Positions 36,401-45,264 of a stretch of 64,000 bases of DNA are shown here, in pieces. The translations under genes and the position numbers were made by a program. The DNA lies in assembly GCA_964441755.1 (NCBI GenBank), contig CAYTVG010000006.1, forward strand, positions 124,001-188,000. Direction: 5' to 3'. The notes under the pieces are model-generated. The model did no database searches, had not been told where the DNA came from, and saw only the letters and a program-made list of their open reading frames with translations. The DNA is from JAUMBM01 sp964441755 (GTDB lineage Bacteria > Bacteroidota > Bacteroidia > Chitinophagales > Saprospiraceae). How positions within the stretch are numbered: the stretch's first letter is position 1; every line of letters starts with the position of its first letter.

Positions 36401-37723
36401 ATGAGACAAAGGCTAAAAACACTGCTAGACTACATAAGCCTTGAGGCTGAGTTGGATGATTTTGAACGCATACACGAATCCATTGAGCAGGAGGTCGTAT
36501 TCAAAGGCACCAACCTGTGGATTTTGGTATTTGCCATACTGGTAGCCTCCGTAGGCCTGAACATGAACTCTACGGCCGTCATTATCGGAGCGATGTTAAT
36601 TTCTCCACTGATGGGTCCGATCAATGGTATGGGCTACAGTCTGGCAACCTATAATTTCCCGCTTTTCAGGCGAGCCATCAAAAACTTCTCTTTTGCTGTA
36701 CTCGCGGCACTTGCCTCATCGACCATCTATTTTTTTATCAGTCCTGTATCAACTGCTCATTCGGAATTGCTGGCCCGCACAAGTCCCACCATATACGACG
36801 TTCTGATTGCCCTGTTTGGCGGGCTTGCCGGCATCATTGCGCTTAGTTCGCGCAAAAAAGGGAATGTGATCCCCGGCGTAGCGATTGCCACAGCCCTGAT
36901 GCCCCCACTTTGTACCGCAGGTTACGGGCTGGCGACAGCCCAATACAGTTTTTTCTTTGGTGCTTTTTACCTATTCACCATCAACACCGTTTTCATCGCC
37001 CTGTCATCGGTAGCTATATCCCAGTTTTTGAATTTTCCGATACGCACTTTGGTCGACAAGGCTCAAAAGGTGCGGGTCAACCGATGGATAACCATTGTCA
37101 TGCTGATAACCATCATTCCCAGTATATATTTTGGCTACAGTCTGGTACAACAGGAGCGCTTTGTCGAGCAGGCCAAGCGTTTCGTTGCTGACGCCAAACT
37201 CGTGGAAGGCAACTATCTGCTCGACCATCAGATTAATACCAAAGATCACAGCATTGTACTGATTTACGGAGGAGCCCCTTTTTCTGCGGCCCAAAAAAAG
37301 CGGTTGCTGGACAGAGCCGATTACTTCTCACTCTCCCCCGAAAATATCCGCATTGAGCAGGGCATAGCCTTTGACCGGCTCAATACGCGCAGTAAAGAGG
37401 CTGATTATTTTCAGTCGGAAATCAACAGGCTGAATGCTGTAGTAAACTCTCAGCAGCAACGATATGACAGTTTGTTGCAGGTCACCCTCATTGGCGGCCG
37501 GCTGCTCAAAGAGATGCGGAGCATATACCCTCAAATCAGCGGCTGCAGCTATGCCGAGTCCGTTATGTTTGATCAGTCGCGTGACAGTGCCTCCCTTGTG
37601 AGATATGTAATCATTGAGACGGCTGGCAGCGGCATTGAAGCGATCGATGAACAGAAGCTCACAGACTGGCTCAACGTCCGGCTCGAAGGAGGCAGCATAA
37701 AACTATTGCTCGACTGCAGATAG
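36401..37723 (+). CDS. DUF389 membrane protein
   Basis: 440 residues: a short soluble start, about six hydrophobic helices with the DUF389 signatures STAVIIGAMLISPLMGPI and GVAIATALMPPLCTAGYGLA, then a soluble C-terminal half of about 190 residues probably facing one membrane side. Function of the family is not established. The next gene (RND exporter) follows in the same direction 67 nt later with no palindrome between them, so they are probably co-transcribed. Confidence 0.85.
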   Translation: MRQRLKTLLDYISLEAELDDFERIHESIEQEVVFKGTNLWILVFAILVASVGLNMNSTAVIIGAMLISPLMGPINGMGYSLATYNFPLFRRAIKNFSFAVLAALASSTIYFFISPVSTAHSELLARTSPTIYDVLIALFGGLAGIIALSSRKKGNVIPGVAIATALMPPLCTAGYGLATAQYSFFFGAFYLFTINTVFIALSSVAISQFLNFPIRTLVDKAQKVRVNRWITIVMLITIIPSIYFGYSLVQQERFVEQAKRFVADAKLVEGNYLLDHQINTKDHSIVLIYGGAPFSAAQKKRLLDRADYFSLSPENIRIEQGIAFDRLNTRSKEADYFQSEINRLNAVVNSQQQRYDSLLQVTLIGGRLLKEMRSIYPQISGCSYAESVMFDQSRDSASLVRYVIIETAGSGIEAIDEQKLTDWLNVRLEGGSIKLLLDCR

Positions 37724-37789
37724 GGGAGGAAAAGATGAACCCGCCGGCGGTTGCTCTGTTGTCTAGGGGAAGAAAAACTATTCCTCCAG

Positions 37790-40024
37790 ATGAAGATTCG
37801 CATCGGCATACTCATCGTATTTGGTTTACTGGGTTTGGCAAGTGCCTTTTCGCTTCCACAACTGCGCTTCAGCTTCAATTTCGAGCAATTTTTCCCTGAG
37901 GGAGACAAGGATCTCGAATTTTTCAGAGACTTCACCAAGTCTTTTGAAGCTGACGACAACTTTCTGCTGATTGCTGTTACGCGGTCTGAAGGTGTTTTTG
38001 ACAGCAGTTTTTTGGCCAACTTCCACGACTTCAGCCTTCGCTGCCGGGAACTTCCGCACGCGACAGGCAGCCAGTCTCTCACCATGGTTGGTTATCCGCT
38101 GAAGACCCCCTTCGCCATTACTACCGTACCTGCCATACATATTGACCAACCTGCACGTTATGCTGCCGACCGCGAGCGCATATTGCGCGACGAGCGCTTT
38201 GTCTACAACCTCATCAATAAGGACGGAACGGCTTTGGTCATTTTTGTAAAGACTGTTTCCAACATGACACTGGAACAGTCCCGTGAGCAGATGGATGCCC
38301 TGGAAGCGCTCATGGACGACTACCCTTTTGAGCAGGTGCACCGACTGGGGCGACCTTACTTTCAGCGGGAGTTGGTAGCCATGCAAATCCGGGAAGTAGT
38401 GGTTTCGGCCATTATATCGGGCATACTCGTATCTATGATTATGTTTTTCATCTATCGGCGTGCCTGGGGTGTGTTTGTATCGCTGCTGTCGATAGGGCTG
38501 GGTATGCTGCTGTTCATGGGCTTCCTGTCGGCCACGGGTCGGGAGCTGAGCGCATTGGCTGCGCTCTACCCGGTACTCATGATTATTGTGGGGGCAAGTG
38601 ACATCATACACATGATGACCCGCTATGTAGACGAGCTCCGCAAGGGTAAAACCCAGGAAGAGGCCATCGTCATTACCCTTAAAGAGATTGGACTGGCTAC
38701 GCTCTTAACTTCGATAACTACCTCCATAGGCTTTGCCACCCTTGTCACCAGCCGCATTGCCCCCATACGGGACTTTGGCATCAATGCAGCCATTGGTGTC
38801 ACCATAGCCTACCTGACAGCTGTTTTATTCACGACCAGTTTACTCTCCTTCCTGCGGGCCGACCAGATCATCAAACTGGGCGAGCGGCAAGCCCGCTGGG
38901 ACAGATGGATCAACGCCGTCTATGCGTTTACCCGCAAACGGCCTCGTGCCATCAGCTGGGGAACGGTGGTAGTGCTGGCCATCTGTGCTCTGGGTATAAG
39001 CCAGATAACGACCAACTACTCCATCATCCGCAACCTGCCGCGCAACCGGCAGATTACAGAAGATTTTAAGTTTTTTGAGCGAGAGTTGAGTGGTTTTCGT
39101 CCACTCGAGCTGGCTGTTTTCATACAACCCGGCTATGAAGCCTCTGATTATGCGGTGGTGCGGGAGATGGACAAAATTGAAGGCTTCCTCCATCAACATT
39201 CCTTTCTGCAGGCAATAAGTTCACAGACTATTCTGTACAAGAGTATCAACCAGATGTTTGCCAATAACAGGCCCGATGCTTACAAGCTGCCCGATGATGA
39301 GGCGACCTTCAATCGCTACAAACGGCTGGCCGAGCGGGCTCCCAACCCCAACATGAATGTGATGGTCAGTACGGACGGTACGAAAGCACGCATCAGCTCC
39401 CGCATTCAGGACATAGGAGCAGATTCTATCAAAGCCTTTGGTGTACGACTGGAGCAGTGGATAGGCAGGAATGTGGACAGCAGCGTCATTCAGGTACGCC
39501 AAACAGGTACAGGCCTCATCATCGACAAAAACAGCGAATATGTCCGGTCCAGTTTGCTGGAAGGGCTTGGGCTGGCCATCATTGCCATAGGCATCCTCAT
39601 GGCACTGCTCTTTAAAAACATTCGGATGCTGGTGATTTTTATGATTCCCAATGTAATGCCCCTGATCATTGCAGGAGCCATTTTAGGCTTTTTGGGGATA
39701 GAACTGGAAGCCGGCATCAGCATCATTTTTGCCGTCATCTTTGGTATTGCTGTTGATGACACCATTCATTTTATGAGTCGGTACAAACTTGCACGGGTAA
39801 GCGGCCTGAATGTTGAAGCAGCTATAAAGATTACTTTTGAGGAGACAGGCAAAGCCATTGCGCTGACAACGATTGTGCTGTTTTTCGGTTTCTTGGTCAT
39901 GCTGTTCAGCATCAATCCGCCCAGTGTAACGGTGGGTCTGCTCATCAGCTTTACCCTGCTGAGCGCATTGCTGGCTGATTTGTTGCTGCTGCCTTTGTTG
40001 ATTCGCTGGCTGGATAAGGACTAG
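37790..40024 (+). CDS. RND-superfamily exporter (MMPL/HAE3-like, sterol-sensing-like domains)
   Basis: 744 residues from ATG 37790 (MKIRIGILIVFGLLGLASAF), 13 codons after the start of the open frame. Two repeats of a periplasmic loop plus a bundle of helices; Asp-containing TM4-type motifs are GASDIIHMMTRYVDEL and FGIAVDDTIHFMSRYKL, characteristic of MMPL/HAE3 exporters that move lipids, hopanoids or other hydrophobic substrates. Smaller than AcrB-type pumps. Likely in an operon with the DUF389 gene. Substrate unknown. Confidence 0.88.
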   Translation: MKIRIGILIVFGLLGLASAFSLPQLRFSFNFEQFFPEGDKDLEFFRDFTKSFEADDNFLLIAVTRSEGVFDSSFLANFHDFSLRCRELPHATGSQSLTMVGYPLKTPFAITTVPAIHIDQPARYAADRERILRDERFVYNLINKDGTALVIFVKTVSNMTLEQSREQMDALEALMDDYPFEQVHRLGRPYFQRELVAMQIREVVVSAIISGILVSMIMFFIYRRAWGVFVSLLSIGLGMLLFMGFLSATGRELSALAALYPVLMIIVGASDIIHMMTRYVDELRKGKTQEEAIVITLKEIGLATLLTSITTSIGFATLVTSRIAPIRDFGINAAIGVTIAYLTAVLFTTSLLSFLRADQIIKLGERQARWDRWINAVYAFTRKRPRAISWGTVVVLAICALGISQITTNYSIIRNLPRNRQITEDFKFFERELSGFRPLELAVFIQPGYEASDYAVVREMDKIEGFLHQHSFLQAISSQTILYKSINQMFANNRPDAYKLPDDEATFNRYKRLAERAPNPNMNVMVSTDGTKARISSRIQDIGADSIKAFGVRLEQWIGRNVDSSVIQVRQTGTGLIIDKNSEYVRSSLLEGLGLAIIAIGILMALLFKNIRMLVIFMIPNVMPLIIAGAILGFLGIELEAGISIIFAVIFGIAVDDTIHFMSRYKLARVSGLNVEAAIKITFEETGKAIALTTIVLFFGFLVMLFSINPPSVTVGLLISFTLLSALLADLLLLPLLIRWLDKD

Positions 40025-40027
40025 AGC

Positions 40028-40113
40028 GCTGTACTTTGCGTTTGCTTTGTAAGTGTAAAGTACAGCTATTGTCTTAAAGCAGGCATGGGCGGTCACACCC
40101 CATGCCCGGCTTT
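40028..40113. repeat. Two palindromes at a convergent junction
   Basis: 40028-40066: 10-bp arms GCTGTACTTT/AAAGTACAGC with a 19-nt loop. 40076-40113: AAAGC plus GGCATGGG paired with CCCATGCC plus GCTTT, loop about 9 nt. The second ends on the first base of the stop codon of the minus-strand lipoprotein gene (40113-40115), and the first starts 4 nt after the exporter stop. Confidence 0.75.
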
Positions 40114-40655
40114 CAGCGTCTGGCTTCGAAGCCGTAATCCAGTCGACAAGTGACGTTGTAGGGTGTTGTTTCTCCCGGAAAAAATACCACCTCCATTTTA
40201 TAGCGTTGGCCGGACATCAATGTCCGCACGTTGCGAAGACCAGGATTGAGGTTTAGCCTGTCGAGCCGCCGGCGGTAGAGGTCTGTGAGGAAAAACACCT
40301 CATCTGCTTCTGTACAGCGCTCACTACCAACAGGGCACACCCGAATGGATACTGCGTTGAGGAAGCCAAAATCCAGGTTGTCCAAAGAAGTGATGGTAGC
40401 AAAATTAGGCACAACGGCGAGAACATCCGCATCTGACACGATAGTCTGCGACAAAAACAGCTGGTAGTTGGTAGGGAGGTTTTCATAGGCAAAAACAAGC
40501 GACTGAAAGGGACTGTAGCCCGCCGGGATAACGAATTCCTGCGGCAGGTAACTGAGCAGGAACAGCCTTTCCCCTTGGTCCTGCCGGCATCCCAGTGCCA
40601 GCAGCACTGTCAGCAAAGGCAGTAATAGATATCTATTGTACGTACGTCTGTGCAT
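40113..40655 (-). CDS. Hypothetical lipoprotein
   Basis: 180 residues from ATG 40655. RRTYNRYLLLPLLTVLLALGC is a lipoprotein-type signal with Cys at about residue 23. The mature part is beta-rich with no family I recognise (YLPQEFVIPAGYSPFQSLVF; a short cysteine pair in CPVGSERC). The longer open frame to 40697 would start inside a TATTTTTG -7 box (40702-40695, minus), which supports the shorter start. Divergent from the glutamate-cysteine-ligase-like gene. Function unknown. Confidence 0.7.
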   Translation of the reverse strand: MHRRTYNRYLLLPLLTVLLALGCRQDQGERLFLLSYLPQEFVIPAGYSPFQSLVFAYENLPTNYQLFLSQTIVSDADVLAVVPNFATITSLDNLDFGFLNAVSIRVCPVGSERCTEADEVFFLTDLYRRRLDRLNLNPGLRNVRTLMSGQRYKMEVVFFPGETTPYNVTCRLDYGFEARR

Positions 40656-40714
40656 GCTAGTATAACGTTGGTTTCCTGATAAACATTGTTGGTACAAAAA
40701 TAGTCATTGTTGCC

Positions 40715-40803
40715 TCAAAATACGCTTTGGCGGCGCAAGCCACCAAAGCGTATTTTGAATTCATCTCTGTTTTTTTCTTTCAAAAAAATAAAAAAACAGA
40801 GAT
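40715..40803. repeat. GC-core then AT-core palindromes in a divergent promoter region
   Basis: 40715-40758: 16-bp arms TCAAAATACGCTTTGG with an inner GGC-GCAA-GCC stem. 40763-40803: 14-bp arms ATCTCTGTTTTTTT/AAAAAAACAGAGAT around a 13-nt loop. Both flanking genes start, not end, here (40655 minus, 40919 plus), so the pair is not a 3' element of either. Confidence 0.85.
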
Positions 40804-40918
40804 TACAACAGTATTTTATTTCACCATCATGAGCGGTAAAATATTACGTATCTTTCTAGCCTGAAAATACAACCCCCTTTGGCCGCAGGATTTTTTCACC
40901 AAATATACGACACAAGGC

Positions 40919-42841
40919 ATGGGCGAACAGCAGGTAAGCTTGGTGACGGAAGGCTCGATGATGCAAAAATTCATCCGCCATTTGTTGCGCGATGTGGAAG
41001 CATTGAAATATATGCTGGAGAACGAATGGTTTGAGACAGAGACCATGCGCATTGGCGCAGAGCAAGAAATGGTCATTGTCAATGATAAGACCTATAAGCC
41101 TGCCACCATTGCGATGGAAGCCCTCAAAAAACTGGGGAAATATCCGTGGATTACGACAGAGCTGGCCAAATTCAATCTGGAAGTAAACCTGACGCCCCGT
41201 ACTTTCACGGGTAGCTGTCTGCGTGAGCTGGAAGCAGAAAACAGCGAGTACCTCAACATCATCCGGGCGCAACTGCACAAGATGGGCGCTGAAATTGTGC
41301 TCACAGGCATACTGCCAACGCTGCGCAAGGTAGACCTTGAGTTGCACAACCTGACACCCAAGGAGCGTTACTATGCGCTCATGGAGGCGCTTAACCAGCA
41401 GCTCATTGGCTCGGCATACGAACTGCGGCTTACCGGCATTGACGAATTGCTGGTGAAGCACAACTCGCCCCTGCTGGAAGCCTGCAACACCAGTTTTCAG
41501 GTTCACCTGCAGGTAACCCCACAGGAATTTGTACACAAGTACAACATAGCCCAGACGCTGGCAGCGCCCATCATGGCGATAGGTGCCAACTCGCCTATCG
41601 TCTTTGGCAAACGGCTGTGGCACGAAACGCGTATTGCCCTCTTTCAGCAGGCACTCGATGTACGCACCACCCACGAGCACATGCGCGAGCGAAGCCCGCG
41701 GGTGAGTTTTGGTACGGGCTGGCTGGAAGGCTCCATTCTGGAAATTTACAAAGAAGACATTGCACGCTTCCGGGTGCTGTTGGGTGCAGAGATAGAAGAA
41801 GACAGCCTGGAAGATATTCTCAACAACAAAGCGCCCAAACTGCGGGCGCTGCAGGTACACAACTCCACTGTCTACCGCTGGAATCGTCCCTGCTACGGGA
41901 TAAGTCCCAACGGTATGCCACACCTGCGGATCGAAAACAGGGTGCTGCCCAGTGGCCCTACAACCGTCGATTCTGTTGCCAATGCAGCCTTCTGGCTGGG
42001 TGCGATGGAGGGTATGGGACAGCAGATTGATGACATCCGCAAGTACATAAGCTGGGAAGATGTACGGGACAATTTTGGTAAAGCAGCAAAATTTGGGATT
42101 GACACTAATTTCACCTGGTTTAAGGATAAGAAAATAGGTGCCTGCGACCTTATCCTGCAGGAGTTACTCCCGCTGGCGCGGCACGGGCTCAACAGCCGTG
42201 GCGTAGATACCGGTGACATTGACAAATACCTGGGCATCATTGAAGAGCGCGCCAAGCATCACATGAACGGTGCCCGCTGGCAACTCAGAGCTTTCACCAA
42301 ATTGCAGAATGAAACGGGCAGGGATGAGGCACTCTCCATCCTTACCGCCTGTATAATCAACAACCAAGCAGAAAATAAACCTGTTCATACCTGGCCCATG
42401 CCCAATACCCATGACCTGGCCGAGTACCGGCCTACCGGCCTGCGGGTCGAAGAATTCATGGCAACGGATCTGTTTACCGTTCATGTTGATGATATTATCG
42501 AGCTGGTTGCTGACATCATGAACTGGCGGCACATCAGCTATATACCTGTGGAAGACCACAAGGGGCGGCTGATCGGACTCATTACCAGCCGCCAGCTCCT
42601 CCGTCACTATGCCCGTCGTGCCAAGTTCAACGACCAGACGCAGTTTACGGTCAAGGATGTGATGGTCAAAGATCCCTTTACCATCTCTCCGGAGGCGACC
42701 ATTGTTGAAGCCATGCGTGTCATGCGCGAAAAAAAGGTAGGATGCCTGCCCGTAGTGCAGGAGGGTGAACTGGTAGGTCTCATTACCGAAATGGATTATG
42801 TCCGCATCACCGCACGCCTGCTCGAGCGGCTGGGCGAGTAA
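40919..42841 (+). CDS. Glutamate-cysteine-ligase-like protein fused to a CBS pair
   Basis: 640 residues. The first 490 resemble the GCS2-like carboxylate-amine ligase/glutamate-cysteine ligase group (IGAEQEMVIVNDKTYKP, LAKFNLEVNLTP, IMAIGANSPIVFGKRLWHETRIALFQQ, LRIENRVLPSGPTTVDSVAN). Residues about 494-640 are two CBS domains (MATDLFTVHVDDIIELVADIM and VKDVMVKDPFTISPEATIVEAM), normally adenine-nucleotide sensors. A peptide-bond-forming activity regulated by AMP or ATP is a reasonable inference. Which amino acids are joined is unknown; a second enzyme such as gshB is not nearby. Confidence 0.8.
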   Translation: MGEQQVSLVTEGSMMQKFIRHLLRDVEALKYMLENEWFETETMRIGAEQEMVIVNDKTYKPATIAMEALKKLGKYPWITTELAKFNLEVNLTPRTFTGSCLRELEAENSEYLNIIRAQLHKMGAEIVLTGILPTLRKVDLELHNLTPKERYYALMEALNQQLIGSAYELRLTGIDELLVKHNSPLLEACNTSFQVHLQVTPQEFVHKYNIAQTLAAPIMAIGANSPIVFGKRLWHETRIALFQQALDVRTTHEHMRERSPRVSFGTGWLEGSILEIYKEDIARFRVLLGAEIEEDSLEDILNNKAPKLRALQVHNSTVYRWNRPCYGISPNGMPHLRIENRVLPSGPTTVDSVANAAFWLGAMEGMGQQIDDIRKYISWEDVRDNFGKAAKFGIDTNFTWFKDKKIGACDLILQELLPLARHGLNSRGVDTGDIDKYLGIIEERAKHHMNGARWQLRAFTKLQNETGRDEALSILTACIINNQAENKPVHTWPMPNTHDLAEYRPTGLRVEEFMATDLFTVHVDDIIELVADIMNWRHISYIPVEDHKGRLIGLITSRQLLRHYARRAKFNDQTQFTVKDVMVKDPFTISPEATIVEAMRVMREKKVGCLPVVQEGELVGLITEMDYVRITARLLERLGE

Positions 42842-43046
42842 GCCAGTTTGTTTTCACCCTACGGTGACCCGGAGTCTATGATCTGCATTTTGCCAAAACC
42901 CCGGGCGAGTTTTTTGCGTTTTTGAAGGAATGCAGTCGGTACTACACGATTACACAAAGGTATAGACCAGCTCAAAACTAACCGTTTGGAGAGCCGTCAG
43001 AAAATCGCCGGCGGGTTGCTGTAGCTACCGGTAAAATATTCATCAT

Positions 43047-44018
43047 ATGTACACACCCCAGAGAATAGCTTTCTGTCTGGCCTCTTGTCTGCTCATGCTT
43101 GGGCTGCTCCCCTTGCAGTCACAACAATGGCAGTCACTCAGCGATTTTGGCAGCAACCCCGGCCAACTCACTGCCTATACCTATTTGCCTGCCAAATCCG
43201 TAGCCAACAAGCCCCTGGTGATTGTCATGCATGGCTGCGGGCAGGATGCCACCTCTTTTGCACAGCTTACCGGCTGGAACAAGCTTGCTGACGAACATGG
43301 ATTTGCTGTTTTGTACCCGGAACAAACTGCTGCCAATAATGTCCAGAAATGTTTCAACTGGTTTCAGCCCCAGGACATTAGCAGCAGCGGGGGGGAAGTT
43401 GAAAGCATCTGGCAGATGGCCGCTGCCGTGATTAGCCGCTATGGGCTTGACAGTACACGCGTATACGCAACCGGCTTCTCTGCCGGAGGAGCCATGACCA
43501 CAGCCCTGCTGTCGGCTTACCCTTACAGATTTGCTGCCGGCGCCAGCGTTGCCGGCATCGCTGCCGGTGCTGCAGAAGATATCATGTCGGCCCTCCTCAT
43601 GATGCGTGGCAAAGTAAGCCGCTCAGGCGAAGAGTGGGCAAGCTGGATTGAAGAACAACAGCCCGGTTATCAAGGTCCATGGCCGGATCTGATGGTCGTA
43701 CAGGGATTGGCCGACAGCGTTGTCAGGCCTGCCAATGGCCTCGAGCTGGTCAAACAATGGACCAGCCTGCATGGCATAGATGCTGAAAAAACACCCGCAG
43801 ACGGAGGCAGCCCCGATGAAGCCCCCCATGTGCGCGTAATGCAGTTTAGAAAAAATCACCAGCACACACCCGTCGTATGGTATAAGCTGCCAGACTGGCC
43901 GCACGCCTACCCTGTTGATCCGGGCGAACTCGACAGTCAGGGAGGGCAGACCGATAACTGGACGAAGGATGCCGACTGGCATGCCACTTATTGGATTGCC
44001 CGTTTTTTTAAGCTATAA
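43047..44018 (+). CDS. Secreted PHB-depolymerase-family esterase (LpqC/feruloyl esterase-like)
   Basis: 323-residue alpha/beta-hydrolase with signal peptide (IAFCLASCLLMLGLLPLQSQ). The nucleophile Ser is in GFSAGG (about residue 145), the oxyanion region in VIVMHGCGQDATSF, and the catalytic His probably in LPDWPHAYP. This is the esterase PHB-type family, whose members cleave polyhydroxybutyrate or feruloyl/acetyl esters of plant xylan; the substrate here is not known. It stands alone, with no clear promoter match upstream. Confidence 0.85.
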   Translation: MYTPQRIAFCLASCLLMLGLLPLQSQQWQSLSDFGSNPGQLTAYTYLPAKSVANKPLVIVMHGCGQDATSFAQLTGWNKLADEHGFAVLYPEQTAANNVQKCFNWFQPQDISSSGGEVESIWQMAAAVISRYGLDSTRVYATGFSAGGAMTTALLSAYPYRFAAGASVAGIAAGAAEDIMSALLMMRGKVSRSGEEWASWIEEQQPGYQGPWPDLMVVQGLADSVVRPANGLELVKQWTSLHGIDAEKTPADGGSPDEAPHVRVMQFRKNHQHTPVVWYKLPDWPHAYPVDPGELDSQGGQTDNWTKDADWHATYWIARFFKL

Positions 44019-44125
44019 AAGCGTGTTTGGGACTTGCGCGGCGGATCTGAAATAAATCCCTCTTCGCCAGGCTTTACTTTTTATTGATTTAGTGCTGGTT
44101 ATGACCCATCAAAAAAACAGAAGCC

Positions 44126-44180
44126 CGCGAAAAAGCCGGCTCAACTTTCGGCTCTGCCAGAAAATAACGGGCAAGCACTG
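44126..44180. repeat. Dispersed CGCGA element, copy D (weak)
   Basis: CGCGAAAAAGCCGGCTCAAC, then TTTCGGCTCTGCCAGAAAA, ending GCAAGCACTG. It shares the CGCGA start, the GGC-TCT-GCC core and the final CACTG with other copies but diverges between. It lies about 120 nt upstream of tRNA-Phe. Confidence 0.4.
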
Positions 44181-44297
44181 AGGAAAAACAGATTTTTTTG
44201 TGCCCGATGCTTGCACCAATCCACAAAACGCTTTACATTTGCATCACCTTTTTAAAAAGCATCTTTTACGGATGCATTTTGAAAAGAAATAAGCAGC

Positions 44298-44370
44298 GGT
44301 GCGGTAGCTCAGTAGGTAGAGCAATGGACTGAAAATCCATGTGTCGGCGGTTCGATCCCGCCCCACACCA
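44298..44370 (+). tRNA. tRNA-Phe (anticodon GAA)
   Basis: 73 nt with a standard cloverleaf: D arm GCTCAGTAGGTAGAGC, anticodon arm ATGGACTGAAAATCCAT with GAA, T arm GGCGGTTCGATCCCGCC, discriminator A. CCA is not encoded. The acceptor pairs GGTGCGG with CCACACC, leaving a C5-A68 mismatch. A terminator follows 12 nt later. Confidence 0.95.
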
Positions 44371-44381
44371 CTCCTCAAAAG

Positions 44382-44418
44382 CTCCTTGTGAACTTTCTGT
44401 TCGCGAGGAGTTTTTTTT
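44382..44418 (+). terminator. Intrinsic terminator of tRNA-Phe
   Basis: CTCCTTGTGAAC/GTTCGCGAGGAG stem of 12 bp (two G-U wobbles), loop TTTCT, followed by eight Ts. This is the standard terminator form, unlike the long palindromes at protein-gene ends. Confidence 0.85.
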
Positions 44419-44522
44419 ATGTATATATTTATCTTCTGAGGATTCCATTCCGAATGAGACCCCCTCCGCTAGCATATCGATGCTATAGTGCAGCGAAATC
44501 GCTTCGATAAAAAGTAATCACT

Positions 44523-45155
44523 GTGCAGACCAATATTACCATACTACTAGCCTTGCTGGGCACATTTTCCTTTGCGGTGAGCGGCATCCGGCTTGCATCG
44601 GGTAAACAGATTGACTGGTTTGGTGCTTACATCATCGGTTTGGCAACCGCTATCGGTGGCGGAACCATGAGGGATTTGCTGCTTGATGTTACGCCCTTCT
44701 GGATGCTGGATGCCAATTATTTTCTGACCACAGCCGTTGCCCTTATCGCCGTATTGCTTTTCAAAGATAAATTATTTAGGTGGGGCAGTGCGTTGTTTTT
44801 ATTTGACACCATCGGCCTTGGGCTGTTTACCGTTGTAGGCATCACCAAAAGTATTGAGGCTCAGCTTCCTTTTTGGGTTTGCATCGCTATGGGTACTATC
44901 ACAGGCTCGCTGGGCGGTGTGGTGAGGGACGTATTGCTGAACGAAGTGCCCTTGATTTTTCGAAAAGACATTTACGCCCTCGCCTGCGTGGCAGGCGGCG
45001 GGGTTTATTTTTTGTGCAACTACTTCCGTCTGCCGGCCGGCATCACAGAAATGCTGGCAGCAGCAAGCGTGATAACCCTCAGGTTAATTGCTGTCCGGTA
45101 TCATATTCACCTGCCACAGTTGCAGCCTATGAACGGTGATTCCACGACAAAGTAG
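44523..45155 (+). CDS. TRIC-type (UPF0126/YicG) membrane channel
   Basis: 210-residue protein with about seven helices and two homologous halves, each with the glycine motif of bacterial TRIC potassium/cation channels (GLATAIGGGTMRDLLLD and MGTITGSLGGVVRDVLLNE). It starts with GTG at 44523. Upstream, TAGCAT-ATCG-ATGCTA (44470-44485) is a small palindrome that could be an operator. It is convergent with the LysR gene across an inverted repeat. Confidence 0.88.
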   Translation: MQTNITILLALLGTFSFAVSGIRLASGKQIDWFGAYIIGLATAIGGGTMRDLLLDVTPFWMLDANYFLTTAVALIAVLLFKDKLFRWGSALFLFDTIGLGLFTVVGITKSIEAQLPFWVCIAMGTITGSLGGVVRDVLLNEVPLIFRKDIYALACVAGGGVYFLCNYFRLPAGITEMLAAASVITLRLIAVRYHIHLPQLQPMNGDSTTK

Positions 45156-45228
45156 CACAGCCGGCCGGCCACAGGCAGAACGCACATACGATTTTCTGTT
45201 TTTGAAAAAAATGCCCCTGCTTCTGAAC

Positions 45229-45261
45229 CTGTATTTCACCGCCGGCGGTGGTGAAATACAG
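45229..45261. repeat. GC-core palindrome between TRIC and LysR genes
   Basis: 12-bp arms CTGTATTTCACC/GGTGAAATACAG around GCCGGCGGT; the centre CACCGCCGGCGGTG is itself a perfect palindrome. It ends 3 nt before the LysR stop codon (45265-45267). A loose AT-type repeat (ATTTTctgtttttgaAAAA) precedes it at about 45191. Confidence 0.8.
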
Positions 45262-45264
45262 CGA

